Source of the DNA: Luidia sarsii
Lineage: Eukaryota > Echinodermata > Asteroidea > Paxillosida > Luidiidae
DNA: 64,000 nt
Direction of reading: 5' to 3'
NCBI GenBank assembly: GCA_949987565.1
Contig: OX465110.1
Location: 17,772,394-17,836,393 of the forward strand
Positions 47,225 to 57,500 of this stretch are shown here, piece by piece (within the stretch, counting starts at the first letter, position 1; every line of letters begins with the position of its first letter). A program made the translations under genes and the position numbers. The notes under the pieces are model-generated. The model had not been told where the DNA came from and made no database searches. It saw only the letters and a program-made list of their open reading frames with translations.

Positions 47225-47700
47225 TGACGTTGGAGGCGCCCTGCGCTGCCTCCACAATCGACTGATTTGAGGTGGCAGAACACTAAATCGAGCTCCAATA
47301 AATAGAATTGCAAAAACAATCACTTTCAAAGTCAAGTATTCCACACCCAAAAGTTTCTCCAAACTGTAGATTGGACCTTCATCTCTCATTTTCTTTTTAA
47401 TTGTGTCCTTACCTTAGCCATTAAGATTGTTTGCTAATTACTCCCAATTTGCTCATTAGGGTACACCCCAAAATGTGTAGCCGTCCAAGCCATATTTCTG
47501 CAAGGATTTTGGGAAGGACCCCTCCACTTCTACAGCCATCCAAATTACACACGAAATTGAAAAGTGAGCCCCCAGGTTGTCTTTACTTAGCCTAATCCAC
47601 AATAATTTTATCAATTAATTAGCATCCAAGGACCCCTTATTAATAAAACAAACAAATTGGGGGTCCACACTTTATGATGGATGGAATGAGTCTGCTGCAA
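47225..47700 (-). mobile_element. Dispersed repeat, copy 2 (inverted match of 26745-27215)
   Basis: Same ordered blocks as copy 1 in opposite orientation, including CCCACCTTTT-free variants of the CACCCAAAAG and CCCCAAAATGTGTAGCCGTC segments. Divergence is perhaps a quarter of positions by eye. Confidence 0.85.
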
Positions 47701-48499
47701 ACTGCTTTTGACATAAAAATGGTAACATTTATTTGGAAATTCATCGTTTGCGGATCTTCTTAATTTGAAAAAAATATTTAACTATTAGATGTTGATTTAA
47801 TACAGTTTTGATAAATTTACTAAATAAGTTATTAATTCATTCATTTATTCAATAAATGTTAAAATTATCCTTTTTGTAATTCAGATTTGTTCTTATCCTT
47901 AAAAATTAAAGCACACACGTATTCAAATACAAAAGACAGTAAATGCATAAATTTTAAATACACTAGAATATTTGAATAGACAAAAAGAAAATGACCAATT
48001 GATCATTACGGTAGTCATCTGATGACTTTTTCTTGTTTTTGGTATTCATTTAACATAACAACTTGGAAGGACAATAGCTACTCATCATTTAAGAAATATC
48101 ATTAGAAATGGAATACAAAACTTAGACAAAAAATCATCAATTTTGAATTGCACTGTAAACTTATGAGCTTTTGGAAAGACGTGCCACCAAGCCCTCAGAT
48201 GGTGGACTCCCAAATAGTCAACCAGTCCGGGGTGGGGGCGCCAGTCAGAAGCAAATTAACCATTGACTGCCATTTTTGTTTCAATTTGCACAAATATTCC
48301 CAGTCAGTTTTTCATTCATTTATTTATTTGAGTTGAATGAAAAAAGCTGCATTCACTTTGTGTGATCCCCAAGCTGCGGTTTACAACAATTTTTTGCATC
48401 TGAATGAAAGCGGGAGAGTGGTCCCTGGAGATATACGGAGATATACGGAGATATACGGAGATATACCGGCAAAGACCAGTTGACTATTTGGGAAGGCCA
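47701..48499. other. No gene seen
   Basis: Very AT-rich at 47750-48140. A SINE-A-related leader (GCCCTCAGATGGTGG, CCCAAATAGTCAACCAGTCC) lies at 48184-48232. A short array of GAGATATACG occurs at 48428-48468. Confidence 0.45.
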
Positions 48500-48640
48500 C
48501 CATCTGAGGGCTGGATAGCTCAGATGGGAAGAACGCTGGTACGCAAAACCAAAAGTGTCTGGTTCAAATCCCGGTCCAGTAAAAGTTTTCTCTGCCATTT
48601 TTTCATTGTTTTTTTTTTATTCAATTTCTTTTTAACTTAT
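48500..48640 (+). mobile_element. tRNA-derived SINE, family A
   Basis: GGCTGGATAGCTCAGATGGG (A box) and GTGTCTGGTTCAAATCCCGG (B box), then TCCAGTAAAAG and a T-rich tail. The preceding leader ACTATTTGGGAAGGCCACCA is shared with other family A copies. This is the best-preserved copy. Confidence 0.88.
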
Positions 48641-48864
48641 GCATCGAGTCGAATCAGGTTACAAATCTTTCAACATTATGCCGATTTTCACACACTTTCC
48701 AATGAAGATAAACTACATTCACGAGCACAGTGGATGAGCTGAGAAGACGTACGACCCTGTTTCAGCTTGAAAATTCTACAGGGTTGCTGGCATCGACACT
48801 CCTGCTCCGTAACAAGGCTACAGGGGGGAGAGTCTGGGTGCCAGACGAGACAGGGGACACTCAC

Positions 48865-48993
48865 GCACGACCCAGCATCTCCCGCAGCCAGTCTCTGTGG
48901 AAATAGGCGAGGGTCGCCAGGACGGCCAGGCCCGTCGCCGTGGCGACGGACTTGAGGAAGCCGGTCACGGACGGCAGGACTCTCTCCAGGGTG
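48865..48993 (-). CDS. Candidate exon with a hydrophobic segment, unidentified
   Basis: GC-rich island in AT-rich surroundings. The minus strand has a pyrimidine-rich tract ending CATCTGAG, then an open frame coding TLERVLPSVTGFLKSVATAT followed by GLAVLATLAYFHRDWLREML, then CGTGC|GTGAGT, a strong donor. If unspliced, the frame ends four bases later at TGA (48863-48861). The middle looks like one transmembrane helix followed by a charged end, so it could be a tail-anchored protein or an internal membrane exon. I do not recognise the family. It lies just downstream of the ACIN1 poly(A) region on the same strand, so it would be a separate gene. No partner exon was found. Confidence 0.35.
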
Positions 48994-49017
48994 CTCAGAT
49001 GATACAGACACCCAAAC

Positions 49018-49386
49018 GAAACACAGAGTATTGTAAACAAAATTTGCATCGCATCAGTTAATTGTTTCATTGACCTTTTATTCAAATTTCTACTGAAAAT
49101 AGAAAACGTTTAGCTAAAAAAAAATAAACCAAATAACCGATGTCCACATATACATAATTCTCTCTTCAGACAAACGGCTGACCAAGAACGCAATTTACAG
49201 AAGCACAATTCATCGTAAAATAACAAGTTAAACCTTTTTTTTGGGGGGGGGGAACCAATTCCGTATGAGCTTGGGGCACGAAAAGTACCACCCTATTACT
49301 AAAAAAAGGGAAGAATTATTTACAAGATTTGTACATTGTCTTGAGAGAGCTCAAAGTCGTTCTCTTCCCTGAACTAAATCACAAAC
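49018..49386 (-). repeat. Tandem duplication, copy 1 (distal)
   Basis: This is matched by 49388-49782 in the same orientation, with the copies lying side by side. Shared blocks include GCATCGCATC, TTGACCTTTTATTCAAA (AATAAA on the minus strand), the segment around ATACATAATTCTCTCTTC, CGTAAAATAACAAGTTAAAC, and GAATTATTTACAAGATTTGT. Scattered substitutions and small indels show the duplication is not very recent. Confidence 0.85.
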
Positions 49387-49387
49387 G

Positions 49388-49782
49388 AGAAACAGACAAT
49401 ATTGAAAACAAAATATGCGTCGCATCGTATCAGTTTATTTGTTTCATTGACCTTTTATTCAAAATTCTACTGAAAATAGAACACCTTTAGCTAAAAAAAA
49501 AATGAGAGGAAAAAAGAGATACCGATGTCAACATTTATACATAATTCTCTCTTCAGACAAACAGCTGACCAAGAAAGCAAATTACGGAAGCATAATTTAT
49601 CGTAAAATAACAAGTTAAACCTTCAGGGGGAAAGAAAAAACAGGTTCCGTAAGAGGTTACAACATGAAAATTACCACTCTATTTATGACTAAAAAAAAGG
49701 TATGAATTATTTACAAGATTTGTACATTGTCTTGAGAGAGCTGCATTGTCATTCCTCTTCCCTGATCTAATTCACAAAAGAT
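49388..49782 (-). repeat. Tandem duplication, copy 2 (proximal to ACIN1)
   Basis: Second copy of the 49018-49386 block, with the same order of conserved segments, a minus-strand AATAAA near 49452 and a TGTAAATA motif at 49715-49708. It is slightly longer because of A-run expansion and small insertions. Confidence 0.85.
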
Positions 49783-50976
49783 AACATTTGTTTAAAAAAT
49801 ATGGGCGAAAAAATGGACTACCAACTGCTTCAATGACAAAGATGATGCTATTGAGCTACACACACAAAACTGTGTCTTAATCTTTCTCTGAAAACAGGCC
49901 GTCGATTTAAATGATGTTCAATAAAATAATCTAAAAAGAAAACACGGGTAAAAATCTGTACACGACATCTCATCCTTTGGTCCTTGGTATTTCTCTTATT
50001 CCAATCCGGCTGAGACATTTCAAAGTTCGGTCAGAAACCGCGCCATTTGCCTGACTGTTCCTTGCACAAAAGTCTTAAAACTTACTTTAAAAAAAAATTA
50101 AATCTATAGGCATTTCAGAATCTCAATTGTCTTGATCATACATGATGCACCTGGAGGATATCGTTTGTGGACAGGTTTTCATTCCGGAATCCTTCAAGAA
50201 ATGTTGAATAATCAAGTTACTTCTAGACAAAGGCCTCGGGGGAATCTTTTGTGGTGCCATTTCTTTGTCCTGAATATTGATGTGTGAAAAAAATATCTAA
50301 AAGTATGAAAAGGAAAGACAAACCGATTGCCATCTTACCATCAAACACCAAGGTGGTCCGAAAGTCATAGGATGTTACTCACAACATAATACATTTGGAC
50401 AAGTTAAACATGGCTTAGAGGGCCATTGAAAAGGCATCTGACCGCATGTAAGTAAGCCCAGGATGAGTCCTAGCCGTGACCCTACACTCAACAGTATTAC
50501 CAATTTGATAAGCTGATGAATAACTCGGCATTCTGACAAAATCACCATTGCTCGAATAACTTGGGCACAAAGTGAGTCTTTTTTTTGGGCAACCCAATCC
50601 TTACAACTAGTACGAATACTGCTGGCAACCAGAACGAGAGAGATCCACCGGCCAACCACAAACCAATCCAATCCAATGCCTGCTACTCACAACACCACAC
50701 AGTTATTAAAACCAGGGCCATTTTCCCAGCAAGCATCTAAGCAAGAGCACTCCCAAGAACTGTGAAACATTTCCAAGTTCGATTTAAGTTGAGCGATCTT
50801 CAGCATTTTCCCTATTGACACGGTACATGTAGTAGGAAACAAAAAAAACCTGATCCGCCTTTTGCTGAGATGCAAATGATCAAAGACAAAATGAACTTGG
50901 ATCAAGTATCTGAGGGAGGAAGAAAAAGAAAACTTAAATAAGACTTAAGGCTTTGCATGGTGGGTGAATCAATATA

Positions 50977-51111
50977 GGAAGGTTTGCGGTGACACCACGT
51001 ATCAGGTCTCTTAAAGGAAGAGGTGTGGTTCTGAAAAGAACCTCAGGTTCTTTTCAGAACCAAACCTCTTCTTTTAAGAGACCTTATACATGGTGTCACC
51101 GCAAACCTTCC
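50977..51111 (+). mobile_element. GCGGTGACACCA MITE family, complete copy
   Basis: A 135-bp element of two arms of about 60 bp: GGAAGGTTTGCGGTGACACC at the left end and its inverted match at the right end, with AGGTCTCTTAAA/TTTAAGAGACCT and GGTTCTGAAAAGAACC/GGTTCTTTTCAGAACC inside. It is flanked by TA on both sides, as for Tc1/mariner-type target sites. It lies in the predicted ACIN1 3' UTR. Confidence 0.9.
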
Positions 51112-51346
51112 TAAATTGAAAAGAAAACCTGACGTCTAAGGAAAAGGTCCGGAGAAAATGAGAAGTTAGAGAAACAAAACGCTAAAATAAAAAGACAGAG
51201 GAACTAGAACTAGGAGAGTGAGAGCAAACAAACATTAGGAGTGACTTTTGGACCACCTTGCAGCATGCATTACACACTTGAGATGCACGGTTTCCAAGGC
51301 TCTGGCCACTGAGCTCCTTCGACGTGGCCCCCGACGAGCGGCGCCC

Positions 51347-51529
51347 TCAGTGCCGGCGCCCGCGGCTCCTGGAGCGGCTGCTGCGGCGCCGGCCGGCGTT
51401 GCGTGGCGGTGGCGGCGCCTCCTGCCGGCGCTCGGTGCGCTCCCGCTCCCGCACCTCCTCGTCCAGCTTGCGGCGTCGCTCTTCCCGGTCCTTGTCGCGG
51501 ACCTTTTGCTCCTCGAGCCTCTGGGCAAC
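51347..51529 (-). CDS. ACIN1: ACIN1 exon M, last coding exon, RS tail
   Basis: 183 bp including the stop. The acceptor is TCTGTTTTCAG and the reading frame ends at TGA (51349-51347). It encodes [20 protein letters not shown], a charged helix, a short proline run and an Arg/Ser tail with [14 protein letters not shown] at the terminus. Vertebrate Acinus also ends in charged R/E/D repeats and RS dipeptides, but the tail here is much shorter than in human. Confidence 0.93.
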   Translation of the reverse strand, partial: VAQRLEEQKVRDKDREERRRKLDEEVRERERTERRQEAPPPPRNAGRRRSSRSRSRGRRH

Positions 51530-54500
51530 CTGAAAACAGAAGCCAGAGCCAAACCCACAAAAACAGACAGGATTTCAATACGTGTTGGGTTACTGGCTCT
51601 TTTCACAGCCACACTCTATCTGACAAGAGATGATTTACATGGTTAGTCATCAAACTATGATCAGGGAGTGAGTGATCATTTTGCCGGATGCATCAAGAGG
51701 TATTCTTCAAGAAAGCATGATTTTAGTGCTTTTCTGTTAGCCATCTGAAGAAAATCTTCAGCATCTGACATTTGGGGTCCTATTTCTTGCTTAACTCGTT
51801 CACTACGGAGTTCGTCTGTGGCTTCTGACGGGATTTTATTTGCAAAGAGCTTTACAAAAAGCCACTGCCAGTGACCCGCCTCACCCCGGCAAAGATAGAT
51901 GACTACCCCCCTCCACCCTCCCCCACACCAAAGAGGGGCCGGATAGCTCAGGCGGTTTAGAGTGCAGGTGTATTAAAGCCGGAGGTCTCAGGTCTGGTCC
52001 AAGACGCCCCCGGCTCCAGTCAGGTCTTTCCAACCCACCTGTTCCTCGGTGAGTGGCAGCCAGTAGATGCACGGCGTGGACTTGGTCTTCCGGAACAGAT
52101 CGTCAAGAAGTTTAGCGGGAGGCTCCTCCACCTCTTGTTTGACTGTGGCAAGGAAAAAGAAAGAAAGGCAAACGTGCAAGTAATGCCTCTACTCTAAAAA
52201 AAAAAACTGGCCACGGCAGGCCAACATACCCATACGCTATTTATCCAACACAACAAAATTACACAGAATCAAAGGCTCGCAAGGCTCACACGAGCTCAGA
52301 TTACTGATCGGAGAAAAATATCTGAACATCACTCACGACAGCTCGTTTTTCCAGCTAGCCTTTGAATCGGGAGACCAGAAATGGACCCCCGAGGAAAAAG
52401 CCGTCTCTCACCGCCCCGTTCTGAAGGCTGGGATGGCCCTCCCCTCAGAGTACTTTGAAAGGCAGAGACGCGATTCGCGCCTCACTTTAGACGGCTCTAC
52501 TTTCCTTGCTGGCTTTGCATGGCAAGACAAGGACAAAAAAAAAAACCTCTGTCCCAGTGGCTCGGATGCCCTCCCCTCAAGATGACCGATCGGAGAAACA
52601 AAGCGATATACAAAAATGTTGCAAACTGCTTACTGACTAAAATTACCAAAATGCAAATCTTAAAATCTAGTGGGCCTGACGTTTCGATCCTAGCAGCAGG
52701 ACCTTTGAGAAAGGTCCTGCTACGATCGAAACGTCAGGCCCACTAAATTTTAAGATCGGAGAAACAGCTGCAACTACAAGCTCTGTTTCTAGACGAGCTT
52801 TTTTTTCTTTTTTTTCTCCGTCCTGCCGGCTTTGAATCGCGCCACCGGCAGCGGCCGCGAGGGAGACAGAGCAGCGGGGCACCCTCCTCACCTTTCTGCT
52901 CGGCGTGCCGCCTCTCGCGATCCTTGCGCCGCCGCTCCCTGGACAGGCTCCGCTCCCGGTCGCGGTCCCACTCCCTCATGGGCGGCTGGCGACGCTGGCG
53001 ATCCCTCTCCCGCTCCTTGTCCTTGTCCGGCTCGCGGTCGCTCGCCGACGGCCGCCTCTCCGGCTTGATGCGGTCCGCGGCGGGGGCCGCCGGCGGCTCC
53101 TGCTTTGGCGGCGCCGGAGGCTTGGGCGCGCTCTTGCCCGTGTGTCTGTCCATCTAGGAAGACACAGAAATAAATTTCACAACAGGTTCCTCTTAGAATT
53201 TAGTGGGCCTGACGTTTCGATCATAGCAGGACCTTTCTCAAAGGCTCTTTTGAGAAAGGTCCTGCTAGGGTCGAAACGTCAGGCCCACTAAATGTTAAGA
53301 TTTGCATTTTGGTAATTTTAGTCAGTAAGCAGTTACGCTTCGAGAAAAAAAAATGTGGCACATTAGGAAAGCCTGGCTAAGGTCATATTAGCATGAAGAA
53401 ATCTGGCAGAGGTCATGTTAGGATGGGGGAAAGTCTGATGGATGTCATGTTAGGATAGGAAAGTCTGGTGGAGGTCATGTCAGGATAGGAAAGTCTGGTG
53501 GAGGTCATGTTAGGATGGGGAAAGTCTGGTGGAGGTCATGTTAGGATAGGAAAGTCTGGTGGAGGTCATGTTAGGATAGGAAAGTCTGGTGGAGGTCATG
53601 TTAGGAAAGGAAAGTCTGGTGGAGGTCATGTTAGGATAGGAAAGTCTGGTGGAGGTCATGTCAGGATAGGAAAGTCTGGTGGAGGTCATGTTAGGATGGG
53701 GAAAGTCTGGTGGAGGTCATGTTAGGATAGGAAAGTCTGGTGGAGGTCATGTTAGGATGGGGAAAGTGGGTGGATCAGGTTAGGATAGGAAAGTCTGGTG
53801 GAGGTCATGTCAGGATAGGAAAGTCTGGTGGAGGTCATGTTAGGATGGGGAAAGTCTGGTGGAGGTCATGTTAGGATAGGAAAGTCTGGTGGAGGTCATG
53901 TTAGGATGGGGAAAGTGGGTGGATCAGGTTAGGATAGGAAAGTCTGGTGGAGGTCATGTTTGGATGGGAAAGTGGGTGGAGGTCATGTTAGGATAGGGAA
54001 GTCTGGTGGAGGTCATGTCAGGATAAGAAAGTCTGACAGAGGTCATGTTAGCTAAGTAGTCTTACCTCCTCTTTTGTGGCGAATTCAATGCGCAGAGTCT
54101 TGGGATTGCTGCTAGGCCACTTGGTGCCATGCAGGTTCTCACGACAGGCAACTGCTTCTTCCACAGATGTGAACTGAAAGAACGATAAGCAAAACACAAT
54201 GAATATCCAAGCATTCACGCTTAGAGGGGAGTGTTCACGTGATGCAAGGAAATGGCCCAGGAAGACTGTAGGGAATGTTCTCCTTTTTTCTTTGTTTGTG
54301 TGGAAGTTTAAAAACGCTTTCACTTTTGACTTGAAAGCCCCATCCTTTGGCAACTTATCGTGGCTAGCCTTGCGCCCAACACTGGCCCATTATTTTTTTT
54401 TATTTTTTTTTTTTCAATCGACTGCCTACGATATCATGTTTGGTATCGCTTACCACAGCGTAGCAGTGCGACTTGATGTTGTCGATCCAGAACCCGTCCT

Positions 54501-57500
54501 CAGCCGCCAGCTTGCCTGAGCGGCCCAGCAGCTCCTTGAGCTGGTTCAGTGTGTAGGGCCGCACCAGGTTCATGACGTGGACCACGGCGCTCTCGGGACG
54601 GTGCGGGGGGCTGGCCTTGCCCGGCCGGCCCGCCGCCCGGATGGGCTCGTCGATGGAGGTGCGCACCACCTCGCGGAGCTTGGTCTTCTTGGCTATCAGG
54701 TTTTCTGCGAGGGGGGGGGGGTGAAAAAAAAACAAACAAAAAAACGCTTTCGGTCAATCTGAAATCCTTTCCCGGTCTGCATGGCCATATTAATTCATAT
54801 TTATCATCAAGACACAAATAAACCATAGGCTAATTTACAAAGTAATACGGAGTAATATACAAAAACGTTACAAACTTAGAGAAATTACGAAATTTAGAGG
54901 GCTCGATGTTGACAAAATTCAATGAGGGTTTGCCCTGCTTGACGTAATAAGTGTTGAATGCCCAGTGCTTTGCCCTAAACCTGAAGATGCCATAGACTAG
55001 TTGGCTATTTGGGAAAGGGTGCCATCGTAGGGCTGGATAGATCAGACGGATGGCATTCAAAACCAGAGGTCTCGGATTCAAGTCCTGCGGTCGCTTTCTC
55101 CAGACCCATCGTAACTTACAATCAATTGCAAGACGACGAGCGACGCACAGATACCACATGGCGCACCACAACTTATGATGGGATATCCCTCAATGATGCA
55201 TCGTAAGGCTTTGTAAAAATCCAACCCTCAGTTTGCTTTGCCATTTTCCCCCCAAAATAGGATACCTTTATTTTTCTCTCTTCTTTTCTGTATAGCTTTC
55301 CCTTTCTTTGTTTGTCTTAAACTTTGTGTGATCCCTGAACAGCTCTGGCCAGGATGACGTCATTTGGTTGTTTGCGTTTGAATGAACGATCACACTGTGA
55401 TCTCAGAGGTGAAACGATGCCGGGAGAGTGGACTTGCCTTTGGCCTTCTCCCCCTTCTCCTTGGCCCTCTCCACCCTGGCTTTCTGCTTGTGGTTGTTGG
55501 CAATCTCCTCTTGCTGGGTCGCCGCCTCCTCCTCCTCCTCCTCCTCCCCACTCCGTTGCCGCTCCTCCTCCTCCTCCTTCGCCTCCCTCTTGGCCGCTGC
55601 CGCTGCCGCTGCCTTCTCCTCGCCGCCCGAGGACTTGGCGTCCTCCCGGCTGCTCGCCTCGCTGTCCTCGTCGCTGCTGCTTCCGCTGCTGCTGTCCTCG
55701 TCCTCGCCGCTCGACTTGGCCGACTTCCCGTTTTTGACGGCCTCATCTTCACTTGAATTCTCCTGAAAAATCAAACCAAAAACAAATAATAAAACAAATT
55801 TCAGACAAAACCCCCAAAAAAGGTCTGCTTCTTAAGAACTACTAGAATTTGTTCCTCCGAAATCCACCTTAGGCTCAGTCGAAAGGCATGTAAACAGAAA
55901 GTATTGACAGAATATACTCAATTAGAAAAAAGAAAGAAAATTAGCAGATTCTAGCAGGGTATTTCTCGAAGGCACAGTGATGTTTCAATCCAGCAGGACC
56001 TTCCTCAAAGGCTCAACGATGCTTCGATTCTGGCAGGACCTTTCGCAAAGGCTCAACGATGTTTTGATTCTGGCAGGACCTTTCTCAAGGGCTCAACGAT
56101 GCTTCGATCCTGGCAGGACCTTTCTCAAGGGCTCAATGATGCTTCGATCCTAGCAGGACCTTTCTCGAAGGCGCAACGACATTTCAGATCCCGGCAGGAC
56201 CTTTTGCCGAGGCATTTGATCACAGCAGGAGCTTTCTCAAAGGCGCAGCGAAGTTCGATCCTCGCAACACCTTCCCCAAAAGGACACACTGACACTTTGA
56301 TCCGAGCAAGACCTTTCGCAAAAGCGTTCTACGGTCGAGGGAAAAGGTCGTGCCGGGACCAGAACGCCAGGCACTCTCTAATGTCGGCGTGCTCGTACCT
56401 TCTCTTCCGCTTTGGCTTTCTTCCCCTTGGTCTCCTCGTCCGAGGAGGCGTGGCTGCGCTCGCTGCCCGCCTGGCCGACTGTCTGGGTGATGGTGCGGGT
56501 GATGACGGGCTCCTTGCGCTTTGCCACCGGCTCCCCCTCCTCGTCCGAGCTCTCCGCCGACGACGACGACGACTGCCGTGACTTGTCCTCCGTCTCCATG
56601 GCGACGGTCTCCGGGGAGGTCTGTTTCATCTCGGGCATCATCTCCTGCGGAGCGACAACAATGCCGTCATTCCGTGTGAGCGCGGTTTCCGTTGTAGAGC
56701 ACCCGTGAGCACTCCGTGCAATGGGCGCCTATACAAGCTGCGCGTATTGGAATTGCGACTAGGAATGCTCACGCCGGAAGACAGGGAGGTGAGTGACGGA
56801 CAAAGTCATTTCCTGAAAATCGCTTAAAGGCCAATCAATTGTGCGGCTGCGAGTGATCGCTTACGCGACCGAGAGATTCTCGGCAAGGATGCTGGCGTCC
56901 TTCAGTTTTTAGGGTTTTAACAGAAAAAAATGAGCAGTTTGAGATACCTGTTTGAATGAATTAAAAAAAAAAAAAAAATTGGAAAAATAAATAAATAAAA
57001 CCACGCCATTTTTGGAAGTCAAAACAAAATATCCGGAGGTGTTACATTCCTGGGAAGAGAACCGTGCCCACTACGCTACCTTGAGCATGTCCGTGCTGAT
57101 GTTCACGTTGAGCTTCTTGGTCTGGACGGGACGGTTGATGGTGCCCCAACGTCGCTTCCTGGTGACCTGGGGCGGCGTGACCCCGGGACTGGCCTTGTCC
57201 GACGGCGGTGTCTCCTCCTTGTCCTTTGAGGCTGCGCCAGAATAAACAATTGCCAAAAAAAATAATCTATCCACATGTAGCAATAGAGAAAGCACAACCC
57301 TGCACAATGAGCCCCCTAGGGCCGCCGAATAAGCACAAGAAAAACCACCAAGGAACTTTGAGAGAAAAAAAAAAATTGAAAAACTGGCCGATCAAACTTT
57401 GACCGGACCGGAACGTGAAGCTGAGACCCTCTAGTTTTGCGTACCAGCGCTCTAATTGTCTGAGCTATCCAGGCCTTAGATGGCAGCCTTCCCAAATAGC

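Larger units (their letters stand above)
49060..51346 (-). other. ACIN1: Probable ACIN1 3' UTR and downstream region
   Basis: There is no open reading frame of interest from the ACIN1 stop to about 49000. On the minus strand, AATAAA signals occur at about 49452 and 49073, the same position in two copies of a local duplication, so the transcript could end near 49430 or 49050. TGTAAATA (Pumilio-type) motifs lie at 49324-49317 and 49715-49708. A 135-bp MITE at 50977-51111 lies in the proximal part. The UTR extent is inferred from signals only; an unseen 3' UTR intron is possible. Confidence 0.45.
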
